Origin: Bacteroidales bacterium
GTDB lineage: Bacteria; Bacteroidota; Bacteroidia; Bacteroidales; UBA932
Direction: 5' to 3'
DNA: 45,474 nucleotides
Assembly: GCA_017519185.1 (NCBI GenBank)
Contig: JAFWSX010000015.1
Coordinates: 1 to 45,474, forward strand
Shown here: one piece after another, positions 13,406 through 20,779 of the stretch
How positions within the stretch are numbered: position 1 is the first letter of the stretch
Layout: each line of letters begins with the position of its first letter
The notes under the pieces: generated by a model
Told to the model about the DNA's origin: nothing
Seen by the model: the letters and a program-made list of their open reading frames with translations, nothing else
The model's database searches: none
Made by a program: the position numbers and the translations under genes

Positions 13406-15496
13406 CTATGAGCGCGCACTCATTTCTATGACTTTATCGGCCATTGCCAGATTGTCCTTCTTGTGGGTGATCATCACCACTGTCATCCCATCATCGGCAA
13501 GACGGCGCACGGAATTGAGGATGACCGCCTCGCTCGCGCTGTCGAGCGATGAAGTCGCTTCATCCAGGACAAGGATTCGGGGCCTGCGGTAGAGCGCCCT
13601 TGCAAGGGCTATGCGCTGCTTCTGCCCGCCCGAAAGGGAAGAGCCCCGTTCCCCCACCCTGGTCATCAGTCCCATCGGGAGCGACGCCACGAAATCCTGC
13701 ATCCCGAGCGTGACGACAAGCTGCGCGATGCGCTCCAGATCGGGGTCTTTCTCCCCTCCCGTGATGTTGTCCATCACAGTGGCGTTCAGCAACACGCAGT
13801 CCTGCGGCACCAGGGCGGTCCTGTTCCTCCACTGCCTCAAGCCGTAAAGCGAGACATCGACTCCATCCAGGGTTATGCTGCCTTTCAGAGGCTTGTATCC
13901 GCGCATCATCAGCGCGGCCAGGGTGCTTTTGCCGCAGCCGCTGTCACCGGTCACAGCCGTAATCCTTCCGGGCTCGAAAGTGGCGCTGAAATGCTCGATG
14001 AGGGAGTTGCAGCCAGGATAGGAGAAACTGACGTCGCTGAAGGCAAGGTTTCCTGCAATGTCCGGCACATCCGCCCCCTGCTCGTCCTCCCCTTCGAAGT
14101 CCATTATCTCGAAGAGCCTCCCGGCCGAAACCTTCGCCTCGGTGTAACTGTTGTTGAGTTCCACGATCTGCCCCATCGGCGCCGAGAACAGGGTGACCAT
14201 AGAGTAAAACGACACCAGTTCTCCCACGCTGAGTTCTCCGCCGAAAACGAACATCGACCCGGCGCAGAGCAGAGTTATGGTGAGCGCCTTTGAGACTGTC
14301 TCGGTAGTCTCGGAAAATATTCCGGCCCAGCGTCCTCCCTTCAGCATCCGCCCGCAGAGCTTGGCGTATCGCCGGTCTATACCTGTGATGACGGCCTTTT
14401 CGGCGCACATATACTTTATTGTACCGATCGCCGCTATTCCTTCGACTGTCTTCTCCTCGAACGCCGCAGAAGCCTCGATGATGTCTCTGTTCGCCTTTTT
14501 GTTCACCTTGTTGGAAACAATGTACACGGCGGCGTACAGTGGGATAAACATCAGCATCAATAAGGCAAGTTTCCAATAATATGTGAACATCAAGGCGAAT
14601 GAGACTGCAAGAGTGCATACGCTGAGCATCAGCGTGGTAAGTCCGGTGACTATGAAAGAACGTATCTTCATCGCATCGTAGACCCTCGAGGCCAGCTCGC
14701 CGCTGCCGCGGAGTGTGAAAAAGCCGGCCGGCAGGGTAAAAAGATGATGCAGGTAGTCCGTCACGAGAGAATAGTCTATGCCTAAGGATGCCTGCAGGGC
14801 CGACATCACCCTTCCGTAGCCGCAGGCGAAAGCAAGGACGGCGAGCAGCGCCATAACTGCCGACAGCACTGCCAGGGATGAAACCGACCCGGACGGAATC
14901 ACGTCATCGACTATCCGCTGCAGGAATATCGAGGTGCTGAGGGATATAATTATATACAGCATCGACGCCGCAAGCGTGAGGGCGAGCTGCCTGCCGTAGA
15001 TTCTCGTGACGCCTGCCAGCCTGCGGACCGGACTTACAGTGCGGTCTCCCTTCTCGAACTTGTCTCCCGGTTCGCACAGGACCACATATCCGCTCCACTG
15101 ACGGCCGATCCACTCTTCAGTCACCGTTTCCAGTTTCCCCTTTGCAGGATCCATTATCACAAAGCCTTTATGGCTGACAGCGCTCAGGACCACGAAATGG
15201 AGCCATCCTTCGTCTGTCTCAAGATGGAGGATGGCAGGCCTGGGCACGTGAGCCAGCGCCCCTATGTCCCTCGCAGCCGATTTGTAGGCCTTCGCTTCCA
15301 GACCGATGGCGCCGCATCCGTCAAGGACTCCTTTTATGGAAGTGCCCTGCGACGTCGCCCCGCACATCTGCCTTAAGGTCACGAGAGGCAGGCTGAGGCC
15401 GTACCATCTCGCCACCCACGCGATGCAGGCGACTGCACAGTCTGCAGCGTCGTGCTGCCTGATTCCCTTTACCGATATATCCTTTCTGCTTTTCAT
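13406..15496 (-). CDS. C39-peptidase-containing ABC transporter (peptide processing and export)
   Basis: This 696-aa protein joins three parts on one chain. Residues 1-130 are a C39 cysteine peptidase with Q14, C20 (Q-H-D-A-A-D-C), H100 (L-H-F-V-V) and D116 (M-D-P-A-K-G), all catalytic positions present. Residues about 155-440 are a six-helix ABC membrane domain. Residues about 480-696 are the ATPase: Walker A G-C-G-K-S-T with K523, signature L-S-G-G-Q-K-Q-R and Walker B L-V-L-D-E-A-T-S-S-L-D. Such proteins cut double-glycine leaders and export the core. The start ATG at 15496 was preferred over GTG at 15538 because C39 domains begin close to the cysteine and a -7-like box sits just upstream. 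Two double-glycine peptides follow. No HlyD-type adaptor is adjacent, unusual for export from a diderm. Confidence 0.93.
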   Translation of the reverse strand: MKSRKDISVKGIRQHDAADCAVACIAWVARWYGLSLPLVTLRQMCGATSQGTSIKGVLDGCGAIGLEAKAYKSAARDIGALAHVPRPAILHLETDEGWLHFVVLSAVSHKGFVIMDPAKGKLETVTEEWIGRQWSGYVVLCEPGDKFEKGDRTVSPVRRLAGVTRIYGRQLALTLAASMLYIIISLSTSIFLQRIVDDVIPSGSVSSLAVLSAVMALLAVLAFACGYGRVMSALQASLGIDYSLVTDYLHHLFTLPAGFFTLRGSGELASRVYDAMKIRSFIVTGLTTLMLSVCTLAVSFALMFTYYWKLALLMLMFIPLYAAVYIVSNKVNKKANRDIIEASAAFEEKTVEGIAAIGTIKYMCAEKAVITGIDRRYAKLCGRMLKGGRWAGIFSETTETVSKALTITLLCAGSMFVFGGELSVGELVSFYSMVTLFSAPMGQIVELNNSYTEAKVSAGRLFEIMDFEGEDEQGADVPDIAGNLAFSDVSFSYPGCNSLIEHFSATFEPGRITAVTGDSGCGKSTLAALMMRGYKPLKGSITLDGVDVSLYGLRQWRNRTALVPQDCVLLNATVMDNITGGEKDPDLERIAQLVVTLGMQDFVASLPMGLMTRVGERGSSLSGGQKQRIALARALYRRPRILVLDEATSSLDSASEAVILNSVRRLADDGMTVVMITHKKDNLAMADKVIEMSARS

Positions 15497-15504
15497 TGTC
15501 TCCA

Positions 15505-15512
15505 CAAAGAAA
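15505..15512 (-). promoter_or_regulatory. Weak -7-like box before the C39 transporter
   Basis: TTTCTTTG on the minus strand differs from TAnnTTTG at one position and ends 9 bp before the ATG at 15496. No convincing -33 element. The 147-bp gap 15497-15643 back to cvpA holds no gene; a T-rich stretch at 15610-15630 could help end cvpA transcription. Confidence 0.3.
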
Positions 15513-15643
15513 CGGGAGTCTTCCGTCCCTGCGGGCACCGCTTCTCCCCCTCCGTCAAGAAGCCGGCGCAGTCATCCCCGCGCTCCCGTTTGCAGGAGCA
15601 AAATAGGGCAATAAAAACAGAAAAAAAGAGAGCCTAGCGACAA

Positions 15644-16168
15644 TTATGCAGCTATTGTCGGAGCAGGCGCAGTTTGCTGTTGTTGGATTATCGACTTCAA
15701 AGCTGGAAATACCTTGTCGGCAAAATCCAGAAGTGGCTTGAAAAAATTGGAATTCGCAAGATCGTCCTCGCTGATGAACTCGAGAAGCTCGTTTGCAGAG
15801 TTCAGGAAGTATGCCAGCAGGCTCAGAACCACGGCAACCTTGAGCATAGAGAAGACGATGCCGAGCAGACGGTCGAGCCATCCGAGCATAGTGACCTTGA
15901 TGACCACGCTGAGCAGTTTCTCGACCAGCGCCCCAACCAGCGCCACGGCTATGAAAACCACTGCGAAGCTAATGACCGAAATCCAGACCGGCTGGAGCTC
16001 TACGCGGCTCTGCAGCCATTCGGCGACGTGGGCACTCAGGGAGATGGAAAGCTTGATGCCCAGAACTATGATTATGAGGGAAATTACCTGCTTTATGAAA
16101 CCGTTTTTAGCCCCGAAGTAAAGCGAAGGCAGAAAACAGCAGATTATGACGATGTCTATTATGCCCAT
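15644..16168 (-). CDS. cvpA: CvpA family membrane protein
   Basis: The 174-aa protein has four hydrophobic segments (about 5-25, 28-50, 62-85, 100-122), the start I-D-I-V-I-I near residues 4-9 and the G-x-x-x-G-F-I-K-Q-V turn near 19-27 typical of CvpA. The C-terminus is a Q- and P/A-rich tail. CvpA was named for its need in colicin V production in E. coli, and is otherwise linked to envelope stress and bile tolerance; its biochemical role is unclear. Here it is the gene just upstream, on the same strand, of a CvaB-type C39 transporter, though 147 bp apart. It has its own good promoter overlapping that of ileS. Confidence 0.85.
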   Translation of the reverse strand: MGIIDIVIICCFLPSLYFGAKNGFIKQVISLIIIVLGIKLSISLSAHVAEWLQSRVELQPVWISVISFAVVFIAVALVGALVEKLLSVVIKVTMLGWLDRLLGIVFSMLKVAVVLSLLAYFLNSANELLEFISEDDLANSNFFKPLLDFADKVFPALKSIIQQQQTAPAPTIAA

Positions 16169-16189
16169 TGTGTCGACGGCTCAAAAACC

Positions 16190-16221
16190 TTGCGCAAAAT
16201 TAACGAATTATAGTATCTTTG
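16190..16221 (+). promoter_or_regulatory. ileS promoter
   Basis: TTG (16190-16192), a 21-bp spacer and TATCTTTG (16214-16221), exact for TAnnTTTG. The ileS ATG follows 18 bp later, which rules out starts further upstream. Confidence 0.65.
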
Positions 16222-16224
16222 CAA
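16195..16224 (-). promoter_or_regulatory. cvpA promoter
   Basis: On the minus strand TTG (16224-16222), a 19-bp spacer and TAATTTTG (16202-16195), an exact TAnnTTTG. The start codon is 27 bp downstream. It is interleaved with the ileS promoter. Confidence 0.6.
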
Positions 16225-16238
16225 CTTCTAAAATTTGG

Positions 16239-19200
16239 ATGATGAGTTTTACCGAGTACAAGCAGCTCGACCTCGTAGAGGTCAACCGCAGCATATTGGA
16301 GAAATGGCGCAAGCAGAACGCCTTCCGCAACACCCTTGAACTGCGCAAAGGACAGCCCAGGTTCGTATTCCACGAAGGTCCCCCTTCAGCCAACGGAATG
16401 CCCGGCATCCACCACGTGATGGCACGTTCCATCAAGGATGCCATCTGCCGCTACAAGACGCAGACAGGCTATCTGGTCGAAAGGAAGGCCGGATGGGACA
16501 CCCACGGACTGCCCGTGGAGCTTGGCGTCGAGAAGAAGCTCGGTATTACCAAGGAGGACATCGGCAAGACCATTTCGGTGGAGGAGTACAACCGCACCTG
16601 CCGCAAGGAGGTGATGAAGTACACCGACCAGTGGGTGGACCTCACTGAGAAGATCGGCTACTGGGTGGACACCGACAACCCCTACGTGACCTACGACAAC
16701 AGCTACATCGAGACTCTGTGGTACCTTCTGAAGGACATCTACAAGAAAGGCTATCTCTACAAGGGTTACTCGATCCAGCCTTATTCGCCTGCTGCCGGCA
16801 CCGGCCTCAGCACCCACGAGCTGAACCAGCCGGGATGTTACCGCGACGTCAAGGACACCACCTGCGTCGTGCAGTTCCAGGTCATCAAGAACAGCATTTC
16901 GCAGCCCCTCTTCGGCGACAGCCAGCTGCCCGTGTTCATTCTTGCCTGGACCACCACGCCCTGGACCCTTCCTTCAAACACGGCACTCTGCGTAGGCCCG
17001 AACATCGATTATGTACGCGTAGAAAGCGTCAATCCATACACCAAGGAACCCGCCATCTATGTTGTGGCCAGGGCCCTCGTTCCCACCCTCTTCAACGACA
17101 AGAACCCCTTCACCGTGCTCGAAGGCTCGTTCAAGGGTTCACAGCTGAAGGACATCAGCTATGAGCAGCTCATCCCGTGGGTGAAATGTGCTGAAGGCGG
17201 CCTGAGGGTCATCTGCGGTGACTTCGTCTCAACAGAGGAAGGTACCGGCATCGTGCACATCGCCCCGACATTCGGTGCCGACGACAACAAGGTCGCCAAG
17301 CAGTCCGGCGTTCCGGCAATGCTGCTCACTGACATCAACGGAGTGCAGCAGCCGATGGTTGACCGCAGCGGAAGGCTCTACCGCCTCGAAGACCTCGACA
17401 AGGACTTCATCCGCGAGCGCGTCGACGTGGAAAGCTACGGCAAGTATGCCGGCAGATATGTCAAAAACGCATACGACGACACCCTCGGTCCGGACGACCC
17501 CACCCTCGACATCGACCTCTGCGTCGAACTCAAGCAGGAGGGCAAGGCCTTCAAGATCGAGAAACACGTCCACAGCTATCCCCACTGCTGGAGGACCGAC
17601 AAGCCCGTGCTCTACTATCCTCTCGACTCCTGGTTCATCCGCACCACCGCGGTACAGCCGAGGATGATAGAACTCAACAAGACCATTCGCTGGAAACCCG
17701 AGTCCACAGGCACCGGACGTTTCGGCAAATGGCTGGAGAACCTCCAGGACTGGAACCTTTCAAGGAGCCGTTTCTGGGGCACTCCGCTTCCCATCTGGCG
17801 CACTGAGGACGGCAAGGAAGAGAAATGCATAGGCTCTCTCGCTGAGCTTTACGACGAACTCGAGAAAGCAGTAGCCGCCGGCGTGGCCGAGTCGAACTAC
17901 CTCAAGGACAAAGGTTTCGTGCCGGGCGACTTCTCAAAGGAGAACTACGACCGCATCGACCTCCACCGCCCCATCGCCGACAATCTGTTCCTGGTTTCGG
18001 ACAGCGGCCGCAAGATGGTCCGCGAGACCGACCTCATCGACGTCTGGTTCGATTCGGGAGCGATGCCTTATGCCCAGCAGGGCCTCAAGGACCTCGGAAA
18101 GCCCAGCTTCGGCCAGACCGCCGACTTCATCGCAGAAGGCGTCGACCAGACCCGCGGATGGTTCTTCACCCTGCACGCCATCAACACGATGGTAAGCAAT
18201 AAATGCGCATTCAAGAGCGTCATATCCAACGGACTTGTCCTCGACAAGAACGGCAACAAGATGAGCAAGCGTCTCGGCAACGCAGTCAACCCCTTCGAGG
18301 CTCTTGACAAATACGGAGCCGACGCACTCCGCTGGTATATGCTCACCAACGCCCAGCCCTGGGACAACCTCCGCTTCGACGAGGAAGGCGTGGATGAAAT
18401 CCGCCGCAAGTTCTTCGGAACGCTCTACAACACATATTCGTTCTTCGCCCTCTACGCCAACGTGGACGGTTTCGACCCGCGCTCCGACAAGGGAGAGGCC
18501 GAACTCACCGAGATAGACAAATGGCTGGTATCGCTCGAAAACAGCCTCATCAGGGACGTGCGCGCCTGCTACGAGGACTTCGACCTCACGACCGCAGGAA
18601 GGCTCATCCAGAGCTTCGTCTGCGACAACCTCAGCAACTGGTATGTGCGTCTCAACCGCAAGCGTTTCTGGGGCGGCGGAATGACCGCTTCGAAACTCGG
18701 AGCCTACAGGACTCTCTATCACTGCCTCAGGACCGTTGCCCTGCTGGCCGCTCCCATCGCTCCGTTCTTTATGGACCGCCTGTGGTGCGACCTCGTGGAC
18801 GGCGCCGAGAACGTGCATTACGAGATGATGCCTGACTTCGACGAGTCCCTCATCGACCCCGACCTGGAATACAGGATGCAGCTGGCCCAGAGATGCTCGT
18901 CTATGGTCCTGGCCCTGCGCCGCAAGGTCAACATCAAGGTCCGCCAGCCGCTGGCCAAGATTATGGTTCCGGTTCTCGACAACCATTTCAAGGAGCAGTT
19001 CGAGAAGGTCAGCAACCTCGTTTCAAGCGAAGTCAACGTAAAGGAAGTAGAATTCATCTACGACACCACGGGACTCATCACCAAGAAGATAAAACCCAAC
19101 TTCAAGACCCTCGGCAAGAAATACGGCAAGCAGATGAAAGACATCGCAGCCGCTTTCGCACAGATGGGACAGCAGCAGATCTCCGACATTGAGAAGAGCG

Positions 19201-19598
19201 AAGCTTACACCCTGAGCCTCGCCTCCGGCGACGTGCTGCTTGAAAAGGAAGACTACAGCATAAGCTCTGAGGATATGCCTGGCTGGCTCGTCGCCAGCGA
19301 CAGCGACCTCACCGTAGCTCTCGACATCACCGTCACCGACCAGCTGCGCCGCGAAGGCATCGCAAGAGAGCTGATCAACCGTATCCAGAACCTGCGCAAG
19401 GACAACGGCTTCGAGGTAACCGACCGCATTGCCCTGACCGTGGAAGACCTTCCTGAGGTGCGCGACGCCCTCCAGGACTACGGCAAGTATGTCTGCGAGC
19501 AGACTCTCGCCGTATCTCTGGACTTCGGCAAGAACTTCGGAGGAGCCCAGGTTGAGTGGGACGATGCGACCATCGAGCTCAAGGCGGACAAGGCGTGA
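16239..19598 (+). CDS. ileS: Isoleucyl-tRNA synthetase
   Basis: Charges tRNA-Ile. The 1119-aa class I synthetase carries the HIGH-equivalent P-S-A-N-G-M-P-G-I-H-H near the N-terminus, an editing (CP1) insertion with T-T-P-W-T-L-P-S-N and G-T-G-I-V-H-I-A-P, K-M-S-K-R for KMSKS, an anticodon-binding domain and a long C-terminal extension, as in the longer IleRS form. The frame is open back to 16146, but that stretch contains the promoter; start 16239 (or the next codon, 16242, M-S-F-T-E-Y) follows it by 18 bp. The C-terminal part beyond the anticodon-binding domain lacks an obvious zinc cysteine set. Confidence 0.98.
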   Translation: MMSFTEYKQLDLVEVNRSILEKWRKQNAFRNTLELRKGQPRFVFHEGPPSANGMPGIHHVMARSIKDAICRYKTQTGYLVERKAGWDTHGLPVELGVEKKLGITKEDIGKTISVEEYNRTCRKEVMKYTDQWVDLTEKIGYWVDTDNPYVTYDNSYIETLWYLLKDIYKKGYLYKGYSIQPYSPAAGTGLSTHELNQPGCYRDVKDTTCVVQFQVIKNSISQPLFGDSQLPVFILAWTTTPWTLPSNTALCVGPNIDYVRVESVNPYTKEPAIYVVARALVPTLFNDKNPFTVLEGSFKGSQLKDISYEQLIPWVKCAEGGLRVICGDFVSTEEGTGIVHIAPTFGADDNKVAKQSGVPAMLLTDINGVQQPMVDRSGRLYRLEDLDKDFIRERVDVESYGKYAGRYVKNAYDDTLGPDDPTLDIDLCVELKQEGKAFKIEKHVHSYPHCWRTDKPVLYYPLDSWFIRTTAVQPRMIELNKTIRWKPESTGTGRFGKWLENLQDWNLSRSRFWGTPLPIWRTEDGKEEKCIGSLAELYDELEKAVAAGVAESNYLKDKGFVPGDFSKENYDRIDLHRPIADNLFLVSDSGRKMVRETDLIDVWFDSGAMPYAQQGLKDLGKPSFGQTADFIAEGVDQTRGWFFTLHAINTMVSNKCAFKSVISNGLVLDKNGNKMSKRLGNAVNPFEALDKYGADALRWYMLTNAQPWDNLRFDEEGVDEIRRKFFGTLYNTYSFFALYANVDGFDPRSDKGEAELTEIDKWLVSLENSLIRDVRACYEDFDLTTAGRLIQSFVCDNLSNWYVRLNRKRFWGGGMTASKLGAYRTLYHCLRTVALLAAPIAPFFMDRLWCDLVDGAENVHYEMMPDFDESLIDPDLEYRMQLAQRCSSMVLALRRKVNIKVRQPLAKIMVPVLDNHFKEQFEKVSNLVSSEVNVKEVEFIYDTTGLITKKIKPNFKTLGKKYGKQMKDIAAAFAQMGQQQISDIEKSEAYTLSLASGDVLLEKEDYSISSEDMPGWLVASDSDLTVALDITVTDQLRREGIARELINRIQNLRKDNGFEVTDRIALTVEDLPEVRDALQDYGKYVCEQTLAVSLDFGKNFGGAQVEWDDATIELKADKA

Positions 19599-19646
19599 TG
19601 TTCATAAAAACGGGCTGTTGTGGATAATTATCCGAAGCCTTTTGAT

Positions 19647-19654
19647 TATCTTTG
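19647..19654 (+). promoter_or_regulatory. -7 box of the DksA-like gene
   Basis: TATCTTTG matches TAnnTTTG exactly, 29 bp before the chosen ATG at 19683. The nearest TTG (19618) is 26 bp upstream, too far for a standard spacer. Confidence 0.5.
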
Positions 19655-19682
19655 TAGAACACCAGTTAATCTCCGTACAGAT

Positions 19683-20090
19683 ATGGCAAAGACTAAAACA
19701 GAAAAAGCCCCTGTAGTCGAGAAGGTCAGGTACAGCGACGAAGAACTTCAGGAATTCAAGGCCTTGATACTTCAGAAGCTTGAAGCTGCCAAGAAGGAGT
19801 ATGAGGAGCTCAAGGGTTCCGTAGACCTCAGCGCCAGCAACGATACAGAAGACACTTCTCCTACCTTCCAGATGGAAGAGGGCGCATCTTCTCTTTCAAA
19901 AGAAGAAGTGAGCAGACTGGCTGCACGCCAGTACAAATTCATCCGGAGCCTGGAAGCCGCTCTGGTGCGCATAGAAAACAAGACTTACGGCATCTGCCGT
20001 GAGACTGGAAAACTCATACCCAAAGAGCGTCTCAGACTTGTACCTCACGCCACATTGAGCGTCGAAGCCAAAAACGACAAGAACAAATAA
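19683..20090 (+). CDS. DksA/TraR-family transcription regulator, zinc-site cysteines lost
   Basis: The 135-aa product has the DksA layout: a helical, probably coiled-coil first half (about 10-85) with an acidic segment, and a C-terminal segment Y-G-I-C-R-E-T-G-K-L-I-P-K-E-R-L matching the DksA zinc-finger region. Only one cysteine remains of the usual four, so zinc binding is unlikely; Bacteroidota members commonly lack it. Members bind RNA polymerase's secondary channel, often with ppGpp. A GTG start at 19620 would include the promoter and was rejected. The stop overlaps the lspA start by one base, suggesting coupled translation. Confidence 0.9.
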   Translation: MAKTKTEKAPVVEKVRYSDEELQEFKALILQKLEAAKKEYEELKGSVDLSASNDTEDTSPTFQMEEGASSLSKEEVSRLAARQYKFIRSLEAALVRIENKTYGICRETGKLIPKERLRLVPHATLSVEAKNDKNK

Positions 20091-20716
20091 TGGCGCTGTC
20101 GAAAGGCAAGAAACTTACAATATTCGTCATTGCACTGCTGATCATTGACCAGGTTTCCAAAATCCTGGTCAAGACCAACATGACATTGGGGCAAAGCATC
20201 AATGTCTTAGGAGACTGGTTTCAGATCTATTTCGTGGAGAACGTCGGAATGGCGTTCGGAATGGCGTTCGGCGGCAATGTGGGGAAACTGCTGCTCACGG
20301 TTTTCCGCATTGCGCTCGGAATCGCAATGTTCATCTACATCCGGAAACTCCTCAAGAGGGACGACGTCCCCACCGGAGTTCTCTATGGCCTTGCAGCCAT
20401 AATGTGCGGAGCTGTCGGCAACATCTTCGACTCCCTGTTCTACGGAATGATATTCAGCGAAAGCGGGTTCACCCAGGTGGCCACGATGTTTCCCGAAGGA
20501 GGCGGCTATGCAGGGCCGTTCTTCGGCAAGGTGGTCGATATGCTCTACTTCCCCATCATCGACACCACGCTGCCCGACTGGTTCCCCATCTGGGGCGGCA
20601 AACCTTTCCGTTTTTTCAGCGCGATCTTCAATTTCGCTGACAGTTGCATCACCGTAGGTGCATTTTATCTGGTCATCTTCCAGTGGCGGTTCTTTTCAGG
20701 TAAAGAAATCGCTTAA
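20090..20716 (+). CDS. lspA: Lipoprotein signal peptidase (signal peptidase II)
   Basis: Cleaves the signal peptide of diacylglyceryl-modified prolipoproteins in the inner membrane. The 208-aa protein has four membrane segments and the two catalytic aspartates, in G-N-I-F-D (about residue 121) and F-N-F-A-D-S (about 183). It is longer than most LspA because of a loop between these motifs rich in Gly, Pro and aromatic residues, a form common in Bacteroidota. ATG at 20090 overlaps the stop of the DksA-like gene by one base. The window's own lipoproteins (genes at 1040, 31579, 43853) are its kind of substrate. Confidence 0.95.
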   Translation: MALSKGKKLTIFVIALLIIDQVSKILVKTNMTLGQSINVLGDWFQIYFVENVGMAFGMAFGGNVGKLLLTVFRIALGIAMFIYIRKLLKRDDVPTGVLYGLAAIMCGAVGNIFDSLFYGMIFSESGFTQVATMFPEGGGYAGPFFGKVVDMLYFPIIDTTLPDWFPIWGGKPFRFFSAIFNFADSCITVGAFYLVIFQWRFFSGKEIA

Positions 20717-20731
20717 TTTACTAAGTAAATT
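20715..20731. promoter_or_regulatory. Perfect inverted repeat at the -33 region of the glycogen operon (candidate operator)
   Basis: AATTTACT and AGTAAATT form perfect 8-bp arms around one central base, starting inside the lspA stop codon. Its centre (20723) lies about 36 bp before the predicted start of transcription of the glycogen operon. Confidence 0.5.
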
Positions 20732-20744
20732 ACGCTGATTTTTA

Positions 20745-20752
20745 TATCTTTG
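20745..20752 (+). promoter_or_regulatory. -7 box of the glycogen operon
   Basis: TATCTTTG, exact for TAnnTTTG, 28 bp before the ATG at 20780. It overlaps an upstream in-frame TTG at 20750, so that start cannot be used. Confidence 0.6.
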
Positions 20753-20779
20753 CGGTTTGATTCCAAACTGCAACAATAT

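Noticed and set aside
15639-15659. GACAAT/ATTGTC inverted repeat at the cvpA stop as a terminator
   Set aside because: Short AT-rich stem and the T-run starts about ten bases later; too weak to call, though it may help end cvpA transcription.
16146-16238. Longer N-terminus for ileS
   Set aside because: This stretch contains the ileS promoter and the start of cvpA and has no similarity to IleRS.
17934-18986. 350-aa minus-strand open frame inside ileS
   Set aside because: Mirror frame of ileS rich in V/E/H as expected from complementing its codons; no promoter, no recognisable motif.
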